64,000 nucleotides of DNA, from positions 13,716,902 to 13,780,901 of the forward strand of contig JAJEKV010000006.1 of the NCBI GenBank assembly GCA_021234155.1, written 5' to 3'. The stretch's first letter is position 1. Every line of letters starts with the position of its first letter. The notes below the pieces were generated by a model. It did not search any database and was not told the DNA's origin. It saw only the letters and a list, made by a program, of their open reading frames with translations. Made by a program: the position numbers and the translations under genes. This DNA comes from Isoetes taiwanensis. Taxonomy: Eukaryota > Streptophyta > Lycopodiopsida > Isoetales > Isoetaceae. Shown in pieces: positions 1-11,563 of the stretch.

Positions 1-600
1 CATAATAGCGATGGGAGGAATCCATCCCTTCATGCAGCGAGGAAGGATATCCTCTGACTGAGCAACAGGAATTGTAGACATGGTAGGCATATATGAGCAT
101 TGTCCCGACCATTATGGAAGATTCATCCCTCTTTCTGTAGGAGATTAGCCATCATTCATGTGTAGATAGGTGGGGTGGATGCCATATAGCCAAAATTTAT
201 TAAACAATTAAGCGGTACCCTAGCGGTATTAGAGCCTGCAAGGCGATGGCTCCCGGAGGGGCAGGAGGAGTGGGAAACTCACGAAGACTTGCAACACAAG
301 TTTTGTTGGAATGTGTTGCCAAGGAATGAAAAGTACCTCGGACGGTAGTATAGATATGAAATCTTTGGTACATTGCTTAACATAGTGAATAACTTGTTAA
401 TGGTGTTATGAATTGATAAGTATTTCATAATATAATGGCGTAATAATGTTCTAAAATAATTACCTTAAATGTCGTGATAAATATATAAAGATTATATTGT
501 AGGCATCGTTGATTACTTGGTGAGGTTGCCGAGGTTAGAAGATCGAGTGGGGAGACCCGTCTTTGCTTGAGCGACATCATTTCAAAGGAATATGAGGAAA
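1..600. other. No recognisable gene
   Basis: I see no coding frame with recognisable content and no RNA gene here. The stretch abuts the family-L LTR that starts at 601 and is probably decayed intergenic or repeat DNA. Confidence 0.4.
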
Positions 601-2156
601 TGTGACGTTCCGGCGGTATACGGCTCAGGGCGTACATTGTCTTTGCCGTCACTTGGCGTACCGCCACCCGATTGGCGTGTGCGCCAGCGGATAGCAGGTA
701 AGTAGCCCTAGGGGGCAACTTGCTAGAGTGTTCATATATTATTAATGTGCACATGTGCACATTAATGAGAACACCTTTCCATGTTGGCATATTTTGCCAC
801 CTAGCCACTAAAGGCAAGTGGGGCCTTCCAATTATCCCACATGCCAAATTGGAGAATTGGAAACCCTAGCCTAAACCCCATGTCTGTTTAGGGGGTAGGA
901 AACCCTAGCTTGCTAGTTTTTTTCGTCCTTAGGGTTTTAGAGCTTCAGTTTTGGCTGCCCCAGGCAAACCAAAACCCGCCTCCGAGCGCCGGCGGGAATT
1001 ATCGGTTCCCTGAATTCGATCATTTCCAGCAGATGGTTGACTTCAGTCGAGGAGCCACTCAAGGATCAGTGTTGGTCAATTTAATAGCTTAAACCGTCTT
1101 CTAGTCATAGAATCGATGAGGTTTAGACTATTAAATTGCCCATATCAGTTATCTAGATCTTAGATCTAGGACAACTAACTAAAGAACTAACTCTATGATT
1201 GGATCTAGTTCTTTAGTTCTTCCGTGATATATTTGGATGATGTATTTACGTGAACTCCTTGTATTGGGAAGGGGTAGAGGCCCCAAAGCTTGTAGTTGAT
1301 GCTCCTAGAGTAGCCTCTCTAGCACACTTGTAGATTAGAGGCTTTGTGTACAAGAGCCACGGGTTGTGGGTGAAGGGGCCAGGCGGTAAAAAGGAGGTTC
1401 ATGTCCGACTCTTGAGCGATCCTGGTGGTGTGTAAAGCCTACCAGGGGATCATTGTGACTAGGTCCTAATGGCTTGAGTCTCTGCGGGGTAGGCATGGGC
1501 TCGACACACAGAGAAGTGGTGTACACTTTCCAGTGGGGTTGATCGAATCACGAGGCAAAGGGCCCTCTAGTCACCTTGAGTTAGCATGGGATCTCCGGGG
1601 AGGGAGTGATCCCCCCGCCCCCTCCGGAGCTGGGGAGGATGAGACCGGGGAATAGCCCCTTGAGCTATGCATCCGTGGCTATCGATCGGGAGTCCCAACA
1701 CACCCAAGCCTACTGCAAAGTGTGTGCAGGGAGGGGGATGGAGTGGACAACCCTATGCCATGTTCTTATGCCAGCCCAAATCCATTGCCATGGTCATGCG
1801 TACGCAGAACTCTTTGGGAGACCCAAGCCATTGGTCATCCCTTTGATTGCAGGCAGCCTGGGTAGGATCCCCTATGTGATAATGGCGATCTTTGTCTATC
1901 ACCGGATATAGGGGACCATCGCTCTCGAGATGGTCGCGAGGATGTTGATGTATGTGCTACTGACACATGTATGTTTACGGCCGCAGACTAGGTAGGCCCC
2001 GAGGAGAGAGGGTAGAATGACACCCTTCCTCCCACCGTTGACTCGTTACGGTGCGATTGATATGTGGAGGGCCCCGTATGTCGACATGGGCTGGTGTGGG
2101 GAAGAACTTTGTTTGTATACGGTGAGTGCACCGTATAACAGTAGGGGGACGCGGCA
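601..2156 (+). mobile_element. LTR of retrotransposon family L, copy A
   Basis: This 1,556-bp block starts TGTGACGTTCC and ends near GGGGGACGCGGCA. It is homologous along its whole length to two other blocks in the window, both on the minus strand: 51317-52859, and 11577-17698 once a nested LINE is removed. Shared landmarks are the TGTGACGTTCC start, a segment near 690-720 reading CCTAGGGGGCAACTTGC, a run near 1100-1135 containing TTAGACTATTAAATTGCCC, and a closing palindromic stretch TATACGGTGAGTGCACCGTATA near 2117-2138. No primer binding site follows at 2157 and no target duplication is visible, so it is either a solo LTR or a truncated element. The longest frames inside it show no known domain. 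The LTR identity rests on the copy comparison; the exact ends are approximate. Confidence 0.75.
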
Positions 2157-2265
2157 TGATGAAAGCAAGAATTAGATGTACCCAAAATTGACCCGCCATA
2201 GTGGAATTGCATCTCGATTTTGTGGAAGAAGCCATCACGGTGTTGAGGTTTCGGCTCTCCAAATA

Positions 2266-2724
2266 TCATGGTTCCTTTGCCTCTTTGTGGGCCGCCATTG
2301 TTTCAAGTTGTTGTTGAGCAGCACCCCACGCTTTGCACTCCTTTTGATTTGGCAAAATTCCGAGGTGCCGAGATTTCCATTTTAGGTGGTGATGAACCAC
2401 CCTCTTCATCACATCGGCATTGAGTTCGGGTGAATGTTTTTTGGTGAGCTTGTTGAAGTAATCAGCTACAAGCTTGGCTATTTCTTGCACGTCTCATGCC
2501 CGGATCTTCCCGCTCAAGCGCTTTTTTCTCATCTTATTCCGTAATGCGTATTCTCTCTTTTCTCTGATCCAATTTCTTGTAAATTGCAGAGGAAACTGGA
2601 TCTTCACGGATATTTCCCGTGTTGCATTGACATCCAATAAATCTGGAACACTATATTGAAATTCATCAGGCCGAAAATCCAATGCTAAACGCAGATAGCC
2701 TCCGTGGCGGTTCCGGAGCGCCAT
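2266..2724 (-). pseudogene. Unknown protein-coding-like frame with one internal stop
   Basis: On the minus strand an ATG at 2724 opens a 76-residue frame (MALRNRHGGYLRLALDF...) that ends in TGA just before 2490. The same frame then continues without interruption to 2266 (…QEIAKLVADYFNKL…). Together this is about 152 codons split by a single TGA. The sequence upstream of the ATG is pyrimidine-rich, like a plant 5' leader. The second half is basic and rich in K, H and Q. I do not recognise the family. It could be a decayed host gene, a gene with a small intron around the TGA, or part of a transposon. It lies directly downstream of LTR copy A and in the opposite orientation. Confidence 0.35.
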
Positions 2725-5116
2725 GAAATTTTCGAGAGAGGGAGAATAAGTGAATTGGAGGGAGAATTTGCGCCGAGGGCCATGAGATCAAGTAGTTAAG
2801 GCTTGATCGAATTTACAACGTACTACCACTCGGGCGAAAATCCAACCAAAATCCCACAATCATTTTCCTAACGGTTCGTTGGTGAGGTGGACGTGTGAGT
2901 ACATGAAGGGCGTAAAAAAATGGCAGGCGGTTACACCCACCCTTCAAGGTCAAATGGAAACCAGACCAGAAACTGTGATACAATCACAAATAAACGTAAA
3001 AAAACAACAATGAAACCGGAAAAGGTACTCCAATTTTTAGGAGATAATTTGCCTCCCCGGACTTAGATCCAAGCAAGAACTCTTTATCTTTCTAGCTCAA
3101 CAAATATGCAAAAAATATCATCCAATGGCTCAAATCGAAGTTATGCAGCTGTAAAACAATGGTGCAGAGCTCATGATTGAGGCAGATGAACTTGATTCTA
3201 GATAAAGAGGACAATGGATATTTATATTGAAAGAAAATATCCTTTTGCTTAGATCCCTTTTTAACTGCGAAATACCTCTGGAAAAAAGCAAATATGTATG
3301 GCTAGCCTGGATTCAGCTAAGACTAGGCGAGATCAGCCTTTGCTGAGATCAAATCAGCCATTTTTGGTAGATCCGAAGGTGATCAGATTTTCTTGAATCG
3401 AGGTTTCGTTGTAATGATCAATAGCTCGTTATCAGCCACACATTATTTCAACGGCTTATTATTGATAGTTGACCCTTTAAGATTTTTATCCATATGAAGC
3501 CCATATAGATTGTCGTCTACATACACAGTCTACGTACACAGAATGAACAGGATAAAAATGTGTTGAGCCTTAGCCAGTCCCCCAAGCTGGCATTAAGTTG
3601 TAACAATCCTTCCCTTCCCGAGATTAAACATCCACGTCAATCTCGAGGAAGAATTGCTCATCCTAATTCCTTTAAGGATGGTTATTTTGATTCTTTAGGA
3701 ATAGCTCTAATTTGTTTAGAGGTCTTTAATCTCTTTCCCTTTAGTGTCTTTCATTCCAGTTCAGTTAGAAATGGCCTCAATTCCCGTAGAGGTCTTTCAT
3801 CTCAGTACTGTTAGAGATGGCCTCAAGTCAGTTAGAGAACTTGATATCTTTATAATCATTAATAAAGAATTTAAAATACCAATATATATCGATCTTTAGA
3901 TAATTTTCCTTGGTAAAGCTATTGCAATTTTAATATTAAAATTATCCCAAGTACAAAGATTCTAATGTCTTTTAACTTTTATTCTTGCAAAGTTTGCCCA
4001 TATTCCTCCACAAGTGCATGCATTGTATTCCTCAAGTTGAACCTTAGAATACCAAACTGCATCAGAAGGTGGATGAAATTTGAATTTCACAAGGTACCTT
4101 CAATAGAAGGACGTCCGAGTCTCCTTATAGATATGTAACCATTTTTTTTGCAATGTTGCAACTATAATCAAAGATTTTTGTTAGATAGACTGCAAATCTA
4201 ATGGAAAAGTTCTTTAATGGACGGCTCCAGTTCCCTTCACTGGACAAAACGTGGCCTTTAACTTGTTGTTGACACTATTTTGAACTCAAGCCAATAACAA
4301 ATTTATGAACTTAGACCCATCAAGAAATAATTAGACTTGAGAAGGAAGATATCAGACATAGAAGGCAATATCTTTTAAAGCAATCATCAACCAAATGTGA
4401 AAAACTTATCGAATGATTGCAACCAGCAGCACCCTAAACATCTATTCTTGAAGACAACAACAAATTTATGTATCTAGCCACTCAACCGTGAGAAGAAACA
4501 TATCAGAAGGAACATATCAGACAACATCTTCTAAAATAGCCATCAATCAAACGTGAAAAACGGTTGAACAGGTTTGTTAAATGATTACAACCAGGCAACA
4601 CTCTAAACTAGGCAGTATTGTGAACCAAATAATATAAAAAGCTTAAGGTCTGCAGCGTCTATGACCGTTTGATGAAGATAGGTATGAATGAGAGTGTTCA
4701 ATAAATAATAAAAAGCTGGGAGATTTTAACCTGTGTTCAACATCATGTGTTCAACTACAGCTACCTGTGTTCAACCGCAAACTCTCTACATCAGATACAA
4801 ATAATGAGAGTTGCCAGATACAAAAAATGAGAGATGCCAGATACATAACTTAATGAGGTTTTTGGCTGGGAAGACACTGGGAAAGGGGCTGCATGCAAAT
4901 GGGTTGAGAGGCATTGCATATAACAGAGGCTTGATGTTCCAATACCCTGGATCAACAATCACGAATCATGGCAAACATCCGGGAAGACATCCTGAAATTC
5001 CTTGATTATCCTTGCAATTGACCTGGATAACTCTTTCGAGCTTGGCTCCCCTTGCTTTTTTTGACCTGGCTCAATTGCTTCTAGCCTAAGGGTATATTCC
5101 ACTTTGTACTTCCCAG
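2725..5116. other. AT-rich intergenic DNA with degenerate short duplications
   Basis: No gene is recognised. Two small degenerate direct duplications are visible. In 3719-3826 a segment starting GAGGTCTTT and ending GGCCTCAA occurs twice. In 4350-4612 a segment containing ATCAAYCAAAYGTGAAAAAC and ending near AATGATTRCAACCAG occurs twice, about 165 bp apart. The last 20 bp before 5117 form a pyrimidine-rich splice-acceptor-like tract, described with the next feature. Confidence 0.45.
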
Positions 5117-5359
5117 AAGTGCAATAATCTCCTAATCCGGAAGGCGCCGTTTGAACGGCTCCTCCAGAAGATCATGCAGGAGTTTCAGACCGATTATAGG
5201 GTCACACCCCTAAAGGTCCGATCTCTCCAAGAAGCTGCGGAGGCAGAGCTGGTACAACTCTTTGAGGAAAGCAACCTATATGCCATCCATGCGAAGAGGG
5301 TAACAGTAATCCCAAAGGACCTCCATCTAGCTAGGAAGATCCGAAAAGACAAGCTCTAA
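5117..5359 (+). pseudogene. Histone H3-like terminal exon (divergent H3 variant, possibly fragment)
   Basis: An 80-codon frame ending in TAA reads as the C-terminal core of histone H3. It starts at the lysine of the H3 YQ-KSTELLIRK segment (here [16 protein letters not shown]) and runs through alpha-N, alpha-1, loop 1 and alpha-2 ([20 protein letters not shown]) to [20 protein letters not shown]. Loop 1 has the canonical H3 length, without the extra residues usual in plant CENH3, but many positions are substituted and the end is KDKL instead of GERA. A strong acceptor (TTCCACTTTGTACTTCCCAG) immediately precedes the frame, so it looks like a genuine last exon whose upstream exons are lost or lie outside recognisable sequence. 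No H3 N-terminal exon is visible on the plus strand upstream. Homology to H3 is confident; whether it is a functional variant, a CENH3 relative or a dead fragment is not decided. Confidence 0.8.
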
Positions 5360-5472
5360 GAAGCTTGTAATTTTGTAATAGATAAAACAATTTCGTGTAA
5401 ACTTGTATCCAATATAATTAAAGTTTTCTTGTTAACATTTCTAGTTTAAATTTGTTCTTAAAATTTGTCTTT

Positions 5473-5758
5473 TAGACCAAAATTGATCCATTCGGGTCAC
5501 TCCTCGCAAACAGGCCCTGCGTCAAGAACGCAGACGCATTCTGCATGGAGTAAACCGAGTCAGCCTTTTTTTTATAAAATTTTGTACAATTGTTGCAAGA
5601 AAAGTTGTTAGAATGTCTAGAATTAGTTAGATTTATCATCTTAAATTTATCAAAAATGTAAAAAATTGGTCTAGTTTGACCCACTCGGATCATTCCGCGC
5701 AAACAGGCCCTGCGTCGAGAACGCAGACCCATTTTGCGTGGAGTAACCCGAGTCGACC
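5473..5758. repeat. Pair of ~90-bp direct repeats with an internal hairpin
   Basis: Copies at about 5473-5564 and 5666-5758 share GCAAACAGGCCCTGCGT, an inner hairpin (CTGCGT, six-base loop, ACGCAG) and GGAGTAAMCCGAGTC. The spacing is about 193 bp, filled with AT-rich DNA. They may be short LTR ends or relics of a local duplication; no element was assigned. Confidence 0.6.
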
Positions 5759-5759
5759 A

Positions 5760-6584
5760 TGTTCGACCCAAATTTGTCCAAAATTTGTTCAATAAACTGC
5801 TCTATAGTGTCCCTTGACTTGTTCTACTTAGAATTGCACTTCATGTTACCGAGTTTGGATATCTATAGCCTTAGAACATAGGTCTACCCACACAAGAAGT
5901 CCCAGGCATGGAAACCTAGAGCCTTAGTCTATAAAAGAAGACCTCATTTGACATTTTCTCTTCACCAAGTTTGCTCTCATCTCCTCTAAGCGATTTTCCA
6001 ATCTTCCCATACCATTTCTTACTCTAATCTCTACTCAATGGCGCCCACAAACTTTGTTGAATGGTATCATAATGCCAACCACATCAGCAGGAAAAAATTG
6101 CTAAACTCATATTTTAGCTTAGCTAGAACAACTTTGGCTAATTTAAAGTTGAATAATTTTCCTTTACTAGTTTTGAATGCTTGGCTATTTTTTGTTTGAA
6201 CCTTTATATAAACTTTAGCCAAGCATTTATGCTATGCCAAATTTTTTACTGTACGAACATATTAATAATAGAAATCTAATAGTTGGAGAACAAAAAATTG
6301 TCCATCTAATATAGTATTAGCAACCCCTATTCCATAATCTCATGAATAATCTCATATTTTACATTAGGCTATTAAAAAATATGGCTGATCTATCCCTAAA
6401 TGCATAGGAAAACTTTCGAGCATTTGGCTAAAGTGAAAGAATTTTTCGTCTCCTACTTTCTTATGTTTGGCTAAACCCTGGTGTAAGGGAGGTCAACTTC
6501 GAAATATTTTGGCGATTTTTTTCTTTTTTTCCAAAAATTTCCTAAAAATCGCCATTTGGCTAATATTAACCACTATTTTTTTCC
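5760..6584. other. AT-rich DNA, no gene seen
   Basis: The stretch is AT-rich with many short stops in all frames. Nothing was recognised beyond low-complexity T and A tracts near 6520-6580. Confidence 0.4.
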
Positions 6585-7900
6585 ATGCACATCAGTGAGT
6601 TTCCAGTAGAGGAGGCCTTCCATGTCTTTAACCATCTGTTTAATCTCCATGCAACTTTGGTACGAATACCCTACTATCTCGACATTGTGCCAGATATGAC
6701 CGTGGAAGGTCTTACCATGGGAAGTCAGTCTTTTTCCAAGGGGAGGCAGGTGGGCCTCCCTAGAGTCATTAAGTCAAGTCTTAGGTGAGGGATATGGCTT
6801 AGCACATATAGCCTTATCCCTGTTCATGCACTTCAGGGCCATCAATAGGGTGGGGTAGCCTTCCATACATCCTTTAGACCTCGCACCCCTCAACACGAGG
6901 GTAGATCAGGGCCTCATCCACGAGCTTGATGCCTTGGAGTACATCTACCATGGCACATCCTCGGGAGCACCTCAAATTGAGGAGGATTATGAAGAGGAAG
7001 GGGAGGACGATCAGGAGGAGGCGAGCAGGTTAGCAACAAGGATGGAGAGGCAAATAACAAGGCATGATGAAGATATCAGGAGGGCCAATGAACCACTTAT
7101 ATGCATCACTGCCTTGTCTCTGGTGGTGATCGATGGGGAGGAGTACCTTTTCGCTATAACGACATCCTTCACCTTCCATACTGCTTCGAAGAAGGGCTCA
7201 TGATCGATGAGCTCATGGGGCGGCTGATTGCAGAGGGGCGGCAGAGAGACCTCATCGACTACTCCTACCAAGAAATTCTAAGGGAGATAGCAGAACGACA
7301 TTTTTATGCTAGGGAAACAATGTCAGACATTGCTGCATACGAGTATATAAGGTAGATGTACTGTTATGAACCACCAGTCATCTAGGAGGAGGAGTTCCAA
7401 GCAATCAAAAGCAGGTTGTACAACACAACCACCATGTGGAGGGACCACGAAGACCTCCTCGGTGGATGTTTATAGTGACGCGGCAAGAAGGAGGGGCACA
7501 GGAACACAACTGGCAAGAGGGGGAAGGCCCTTCAGTACTATATTCTGGTCTTAAGCCAAGGCCAGATGATAGTATTCCATGAGGACTTCAGCCCAAGAAA
7601 AGAAGAGTCCGTGGCACTTCTGATCGCACTTACAGGGTTCGATCAGCATGCCAAGATAAGGGAGAACACGGATCATTTCATCCTCTTCAAGGGATCCGTG
7701 GCGCACTATAGCCTCGACTTCGCTAGGGGTCACCTAAGGGATGCGCCTTTGACAGTATGGTGGCAACGGCATCCCCGATCCCACCTCCTCAAATGGCTCG
7801 AGCGTTAGAAGGCAGATCGTCTCGAAACATTTTGTACAACTACGGCAAGGGTCTTCGACTCAAGGACGTGAAAAACTTCTTCAAGTCCATGAAGGGCTCT
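6585..7900 (+). pseudogene. Degenerate coding-like region of unknown family upstream of gag
   Basis: Several overlapping plus-strand frames (6585-6788, 6934-7203, 7101-7355, 7366-7554, 7566-7808) read like one decayed protein cut by frameshifts and stops. Coding character shows as a strongly acidic stretch (EEDYEEEGEDDQEEA, near 6980-7020) followed by mixed helical sequence that switches frame near 7100-7200 (RWGGVPFRYNDILHLPYC). No domain is recognised. Its position just 5' of a Ty3-type gag suggests an accessory or leader frame of a retroelement, but that is inference from context only. Confidence 0.3.
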
Positions 7901-8249
7901 CGACGATAAACCCTTTCTCCATTCCTATGTATTAATATGTACTAAAATGTTTTCAGTTTTCATGTATTATAATTTCCATATATAATATATTTCAAACTTC
8001 TAGTTGTATGATAATGTTATCAATTAATATAATTCATTGTTAACTTATGAGTTCAGTTTCAACTTAATTTCTTTTGTGGCTAACAATAATTAACATATGA
8101 ATGACATCATGATGTACAACTTTCAATAACAATCATGGCGACTAATACGTGCATCCAGGAATTCCGGCTCGGGCTCCCAGGGTCAGGGCAGACAGCATCA
8201 GTGGCAACCCAGGAATCTTTTCGACCGAGAACACGACAAGGAGCAAAAC

Positions 8250-9350
8250 ATGTCAGCTGAAGCTATCAACAGGAGGCTAGTCCGAATGCATAACCATATA
8301 CAACAACTGATACAATGGGCTACACCTTTAATGCATGCACAGAAATATGGATCAATGCCGCCTCCACCCTGTACAGAAGCGAATGAAGCACCTCAAACAG
8401 AGCAGGAGGAAGTCCATGTGGCCGAAAAGAATAGGAAGAGGAAAAGAAAAACTAGGAGAAGCCCAACTTCTTTTAGCTCCAGCCAGACATATAGCACAGA
8501 CAGTGAGTCTCGAACCAGTTCTAAAAGTGAGTCAAACACTTCAATAGATAGGGATAGGAACCATATTGCAGGGGACTATCAGAAAAAAGTGTATAATGCA
8601 ATGAGTAACGTATGGAAAACCCAGAAGTTGGGGCAATTCTCCGGAAAAGACAGGTCTGGAATGGAAATGGAATTTGGTCAGATGAGATGAAGGAAGTTGG
8701 AAACTCATATGACATGAAAGATAAGGACATAGGTATAAGGTGGCAACAACAAACCTGATTGGGCCAACCCATATTTGGTGGAAGGGATATGCCAAGTCAA
8801 GCAAGCTGAGAAGGAACAATTGCAGATTAAAAACCCTCAATAAGGCTTTCCGCAAGCTCTACGTCCCAAGGTCACATACCAGCAGGCAGATTCAGTAGTT
8901 CTACAGGTTGGACCAAAGGAATCTATCAGTGGCCAAATATACAGAGGAATTTATAAGGCTAAGGCTAAATGTCCCAAGAATCACAGAAAGGCAGGCGGTG
9001 GATGGCTATATTGAGGGGTTGAACAACAACATTAAGAGATTAGTACGGGACATCAACACGAAAATAGTTGGAGAAGCCGAGGACAAGGCATTAAGCTTAA
9101 AAGAAGCACCGACAACTCCCGGGTAGAAGCAATCAATCTACAAGGGAAAAGCAACAGGCTCTTATAAACCGAGGCAGGCATCCTCCACACCAGCAAGAGA
9201 GTCTCAGGGGACGATGGATAGAAAAGGATCATATGGGAGCAGAGGCAGCAGAGAGGCCCAGGGGAAAAGTAAGTGAAATTCTTTTTGGATAGTATTTCCA
9301 AGGAAAAGATGGAGGAAAGCATAAAGAAGAAGCTATGCTTCTAGCCGGAT
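8250..9350 (+). pseudogene. Retrotransposon gag, frameshifted
   Basis: A gag-like sequence is spread over frames. A basic, Ser-rich N-terminal part lies at 8250-8690 (RKRKRKTRRSPTSFSSS). The capsid-like Retrotrans_gag segment lies at about 8700-9126 and includes NLSVAKYTEEFIRLRL and DGYIEGLNNNIKRLVRDI, a helix pair typical of plant Ty3/gypsy gag. A zinc-knuckle remnant follows near 9325-9375, where CF..DHHTHDC can be read but with a stop inside. At least three stops or frameshifts break the frame. The protein would coat the retroelement RNA in virus-like particles; this copy cannot encode it intact. It is followed directly by a protease segment. Confidence 0.75.
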
Positions 9351-9499
9351 CATCACACACATGATTGCCCCTTCGTGATGCAAGCAGCGCTGGCAGAGCT
9401 CATTGACTGGAAGTCACCTACAGAATTAGACAACGACGAAGACGACTAGTAGCAACCACAAGACTATATAGAAGGTGAGTGCAGAATCTGTGCAGCTAT

Positions 9500-9960
9500 T
9501 GAGTCAGGTGATATCAAAAATCAGTCCACGGTTATTTCGGCAGAGGGCATCATTGATAGTAAGCCCTATGTAGTCCTTATAGATACAGGTAGCTCGCACA
9601 ACTTCGCATCTCCTATGCTGGCCGCCTTAATGAAGACCAAGACCCTTAAGCCCAAACCCAGGCCGGTCAATATGGTTAGTGGTGCAATTTGCTACATCAA
9701 GGATAAGAGAATCAACTTTGATATAGACCTCGGTGGAACCAAATTGACTATCGGAGCAGAGGTAATGGACATATGGTAAATACAACCTCATAGTGGGAAT
9801 GGAGTTCTTGAAGCCAGGTAAAGCCATGATTGACTGTGACAGGCACGAAATCTCCATCAAGGCATTCGAGGGGAACCGCTTTGTAGTCAAAAGTAAGAAA
9901 GTCCTTTCAGTCATGCAATGTATCTCTTTGAAGCAATTGCACAAAAGCTTAAGGTACTCC
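9500..9960 (+). pseudogene. Retropepsin-like protease of a Ty3/gypsy element, broken
   Basis: At about 9535-9640 the translation reads SKPYVVLIDTGSSHNFAS, the retropepsin active-site loop D-T-G-S. It continues through a beta-strand-rich segment to a stop near 9777. After a frame change at about 9790, GMEFLKPGKAMIDCDRHEIS is the conserved C-terminal flank of plant gypsy proteases. No reverse transcriptase follows: after about 9950 the plus-strand homology stops and an unrelated minus-strand frame begins. The element is therefore truncated within pol. Confidence 0.8.
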
Positions 9961-10420
9961 TGGTATGCTTTCTTCTTGCGTTCGAACTCGCGATCCTGCT
10001 TCAGCATGAACTCGCGTTCTCCCGCTTTCTGCTTCTTCACCACCATAGGTGGCTTGGACCACTTTGGGTAAGGTGGTGGGGCATCGGGGTTTGAGGTCTC
10101 CCCGACGACACCTTCAAGCCCCTCCTCCTCTTTTGATCCACCTTCTTCTTGCACCTCCTCATCCTCGTCCTCGTCGGTTGACTCCCGACGAGGTTCTTGG
10201 ATGTGCAGGTATGTCTTGGTCCTTTTTGAACTTCTTCTCCCTTCTTCTGGCCTTCTTCTCTTGCTCCCTCTTCTTCCTCGCCGCCCGATCCTCTGGCAAC
10301 CCTGCCACCTTCCCCTTCCCCTGCTTTTTGCCAGGGCCGATCTCTTCTTGATGGCGCTTGTTAGAGCCTGAACTCTAACCTTGCAAGAAGGATGAAAACC
10401 CCAATAATCCAAGCTCAATC
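9925..10420 (-). pseudogene. Basic/acidic low-complexity frame, probably gag-like fragment
   Basis: On the minus strand a frame of about 165 codons runs from about 10418 to 9925. It has a very basic part (GRRGRRGSKRRRPEEGRR), an acidic part (STDEDEDEEVQEEGG), a Pro/Lys segment (PPPYPKWSKPPMVVKKQKAG) and a coiled-coil-like end. The alternative frame over the basic part (RAARKKREQEKKARRR) is also open, as expected for purine-rich DNA. About 100 bp upstream on the same strand, 10524-10535 reads TGTTATCAGAGC, one base off the initiator-Met primer site, so an LTR-element gag is a reasonable guess. No domain is certain. Past 9925 the frame is only a shadow of the opposite protease and gag-pro DNA. 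Confidence 0.35.
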
Positions 10421-10638
10421 TATCAGATCAAGGCAATGCAGAACACAAAGATTCATCATCTCCATAGCTAGATCAAGCAAAATACTCCCTCTCAATACAC
10501 CGTCTCTCTGTTCTTCTCTCCCTGCTCTGATAACACTGTGATGATAATCCCACAATGCATACGTGCAAATATCCTGCACGCGTGCATGTGCGTATATCCC
10601 CCATATACGGTATACAATCTCCTATACCACCTCAATAA

Positions 10639-10723
10639 TGGTGAGTGTGGTGAGTGGTAAGTGGTGACTGTGGTGTGTGGTGACGAGTGTGGTGAGTGGT
10701 TGAGCAGTGTGGTGAGTGGTGAC
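10639..10723 (+). repeat. GTGGTGA-type minisatellite
   Basis: About 85 bp consist almost only of GTGGTGAGTG-like units with small variations (GTGGTAA, GTGGTGACT, GTGGTGACGA). It lies between two minus-strand coding-like frames and may be intronic. Confidence 0.85.
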
Positions 10724-10807
10724 CACCCCAACAGCGCTCCTACTCCTCCTACTGTCCGCTGGCCTACTCCTCCTCGTCTTGTTGGGTAACATGGTCCCCT
10801 GACTCAC

Positions 10808-11021
10808 CCATTCGCTGTGAGTTCCTACGAGCTGCTAGGCGCTGTTCGTAGGAAGTGGGAAATGTCTCGTCCGTGGACCTGGACAAATCGCCGCACTCTT
10901 CGTCCTCCCTCCCAGGCCCGAGGTGTTCTGGGATCTTCTTGCCGCTTCCCGCCACTATGTCCACCATATTAGGTCTCTGCCTGGGGCTCCTGTATTTCCT
11001 GGCGGTGCATTTGGTGCGAGC
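10808..11021 (-). pseudogene. Exon-like frame starting with a histone H3-like tail
   Basis: Read on the minus strand from 11021, the frame begins ARTKCTARKYRSPRQRPN. Its first nine residues match the H3 tail (ARTKxTARK) at all but one position. It continues as a non-H3, mixed acidic/basic sequence of about 53 residues and ends exactly at a consensus donor (CAGCGAATGG followed by GTGAGTCA). The codon before the alanine is AAG where an ATG would be expected, with a stop three codons upstream, so the start codon is lost or miscalled; the first in-frame ATG is at 10967. A variable tail behind ARTK is typical of CENH3 genes, but no histone core follows on this strand. About 540 bp upstream lies the primer site of LTR copy B on the same strand, so it could instead be the first coding exon of that retrotransposon. 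Confidence 0.5.
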
Positions 11022-11563
11022 CTTATCTTATGGTCAAGGAAATGGATTAGCTTAAGCTGGAGATCAAGAGAGAGTGATTTAGGGTGTGTTAGGGAGAGTT
11101 GGGCCCTAAAATGATATTTAAAAAGGAAAAGATGCTCTCTAAGCTAGGAATATTCTCTCACCATTAATACCCCTATTAATTAGCCCTCCTTATTACTACT
11201 TATAATTATCTCTTATTATATTAATATTTTCAAATTCGAATTTTTCCTAATGGTTTGGTGTGTCAATTATGGATTTGCGCCATTTTTCACCCGGGTCTCG
11301 GATTGGGAGGTGAAATTTGATGCTCATGCATAATTTCCACTCCAATTTTACTAGAATGTTGATTTGGCTCATTCTTTTTCCCTGCATCTATAATTTAGCC
11401 TAACTCTATGACCTCACTACTTAGGAGAAAATTTTTCCCATCCATCTTTCGAGGTTCAATGCTGGAATTTTTCCATTCCATGCTCTACTAGGCCGGTTAG
11501 ACTACTTAGCCAGGGATATGGTCAGTGCTAGCTCTTGATCAATCAAGAATATTGCTCTGATAC

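Noticed and set aside
5117-5359. Calling the H3-like exon CENH3
   Set aside because: Loop 1 has standard H3 length and no N-terminal exon is attached; only H3-like can be supported.
9627-9925. C-terminal part of the 263-codon minus frame
   Set aside because: It is the reverse shadow of the plus-strand protease region; only the part above 9925 may be coding.
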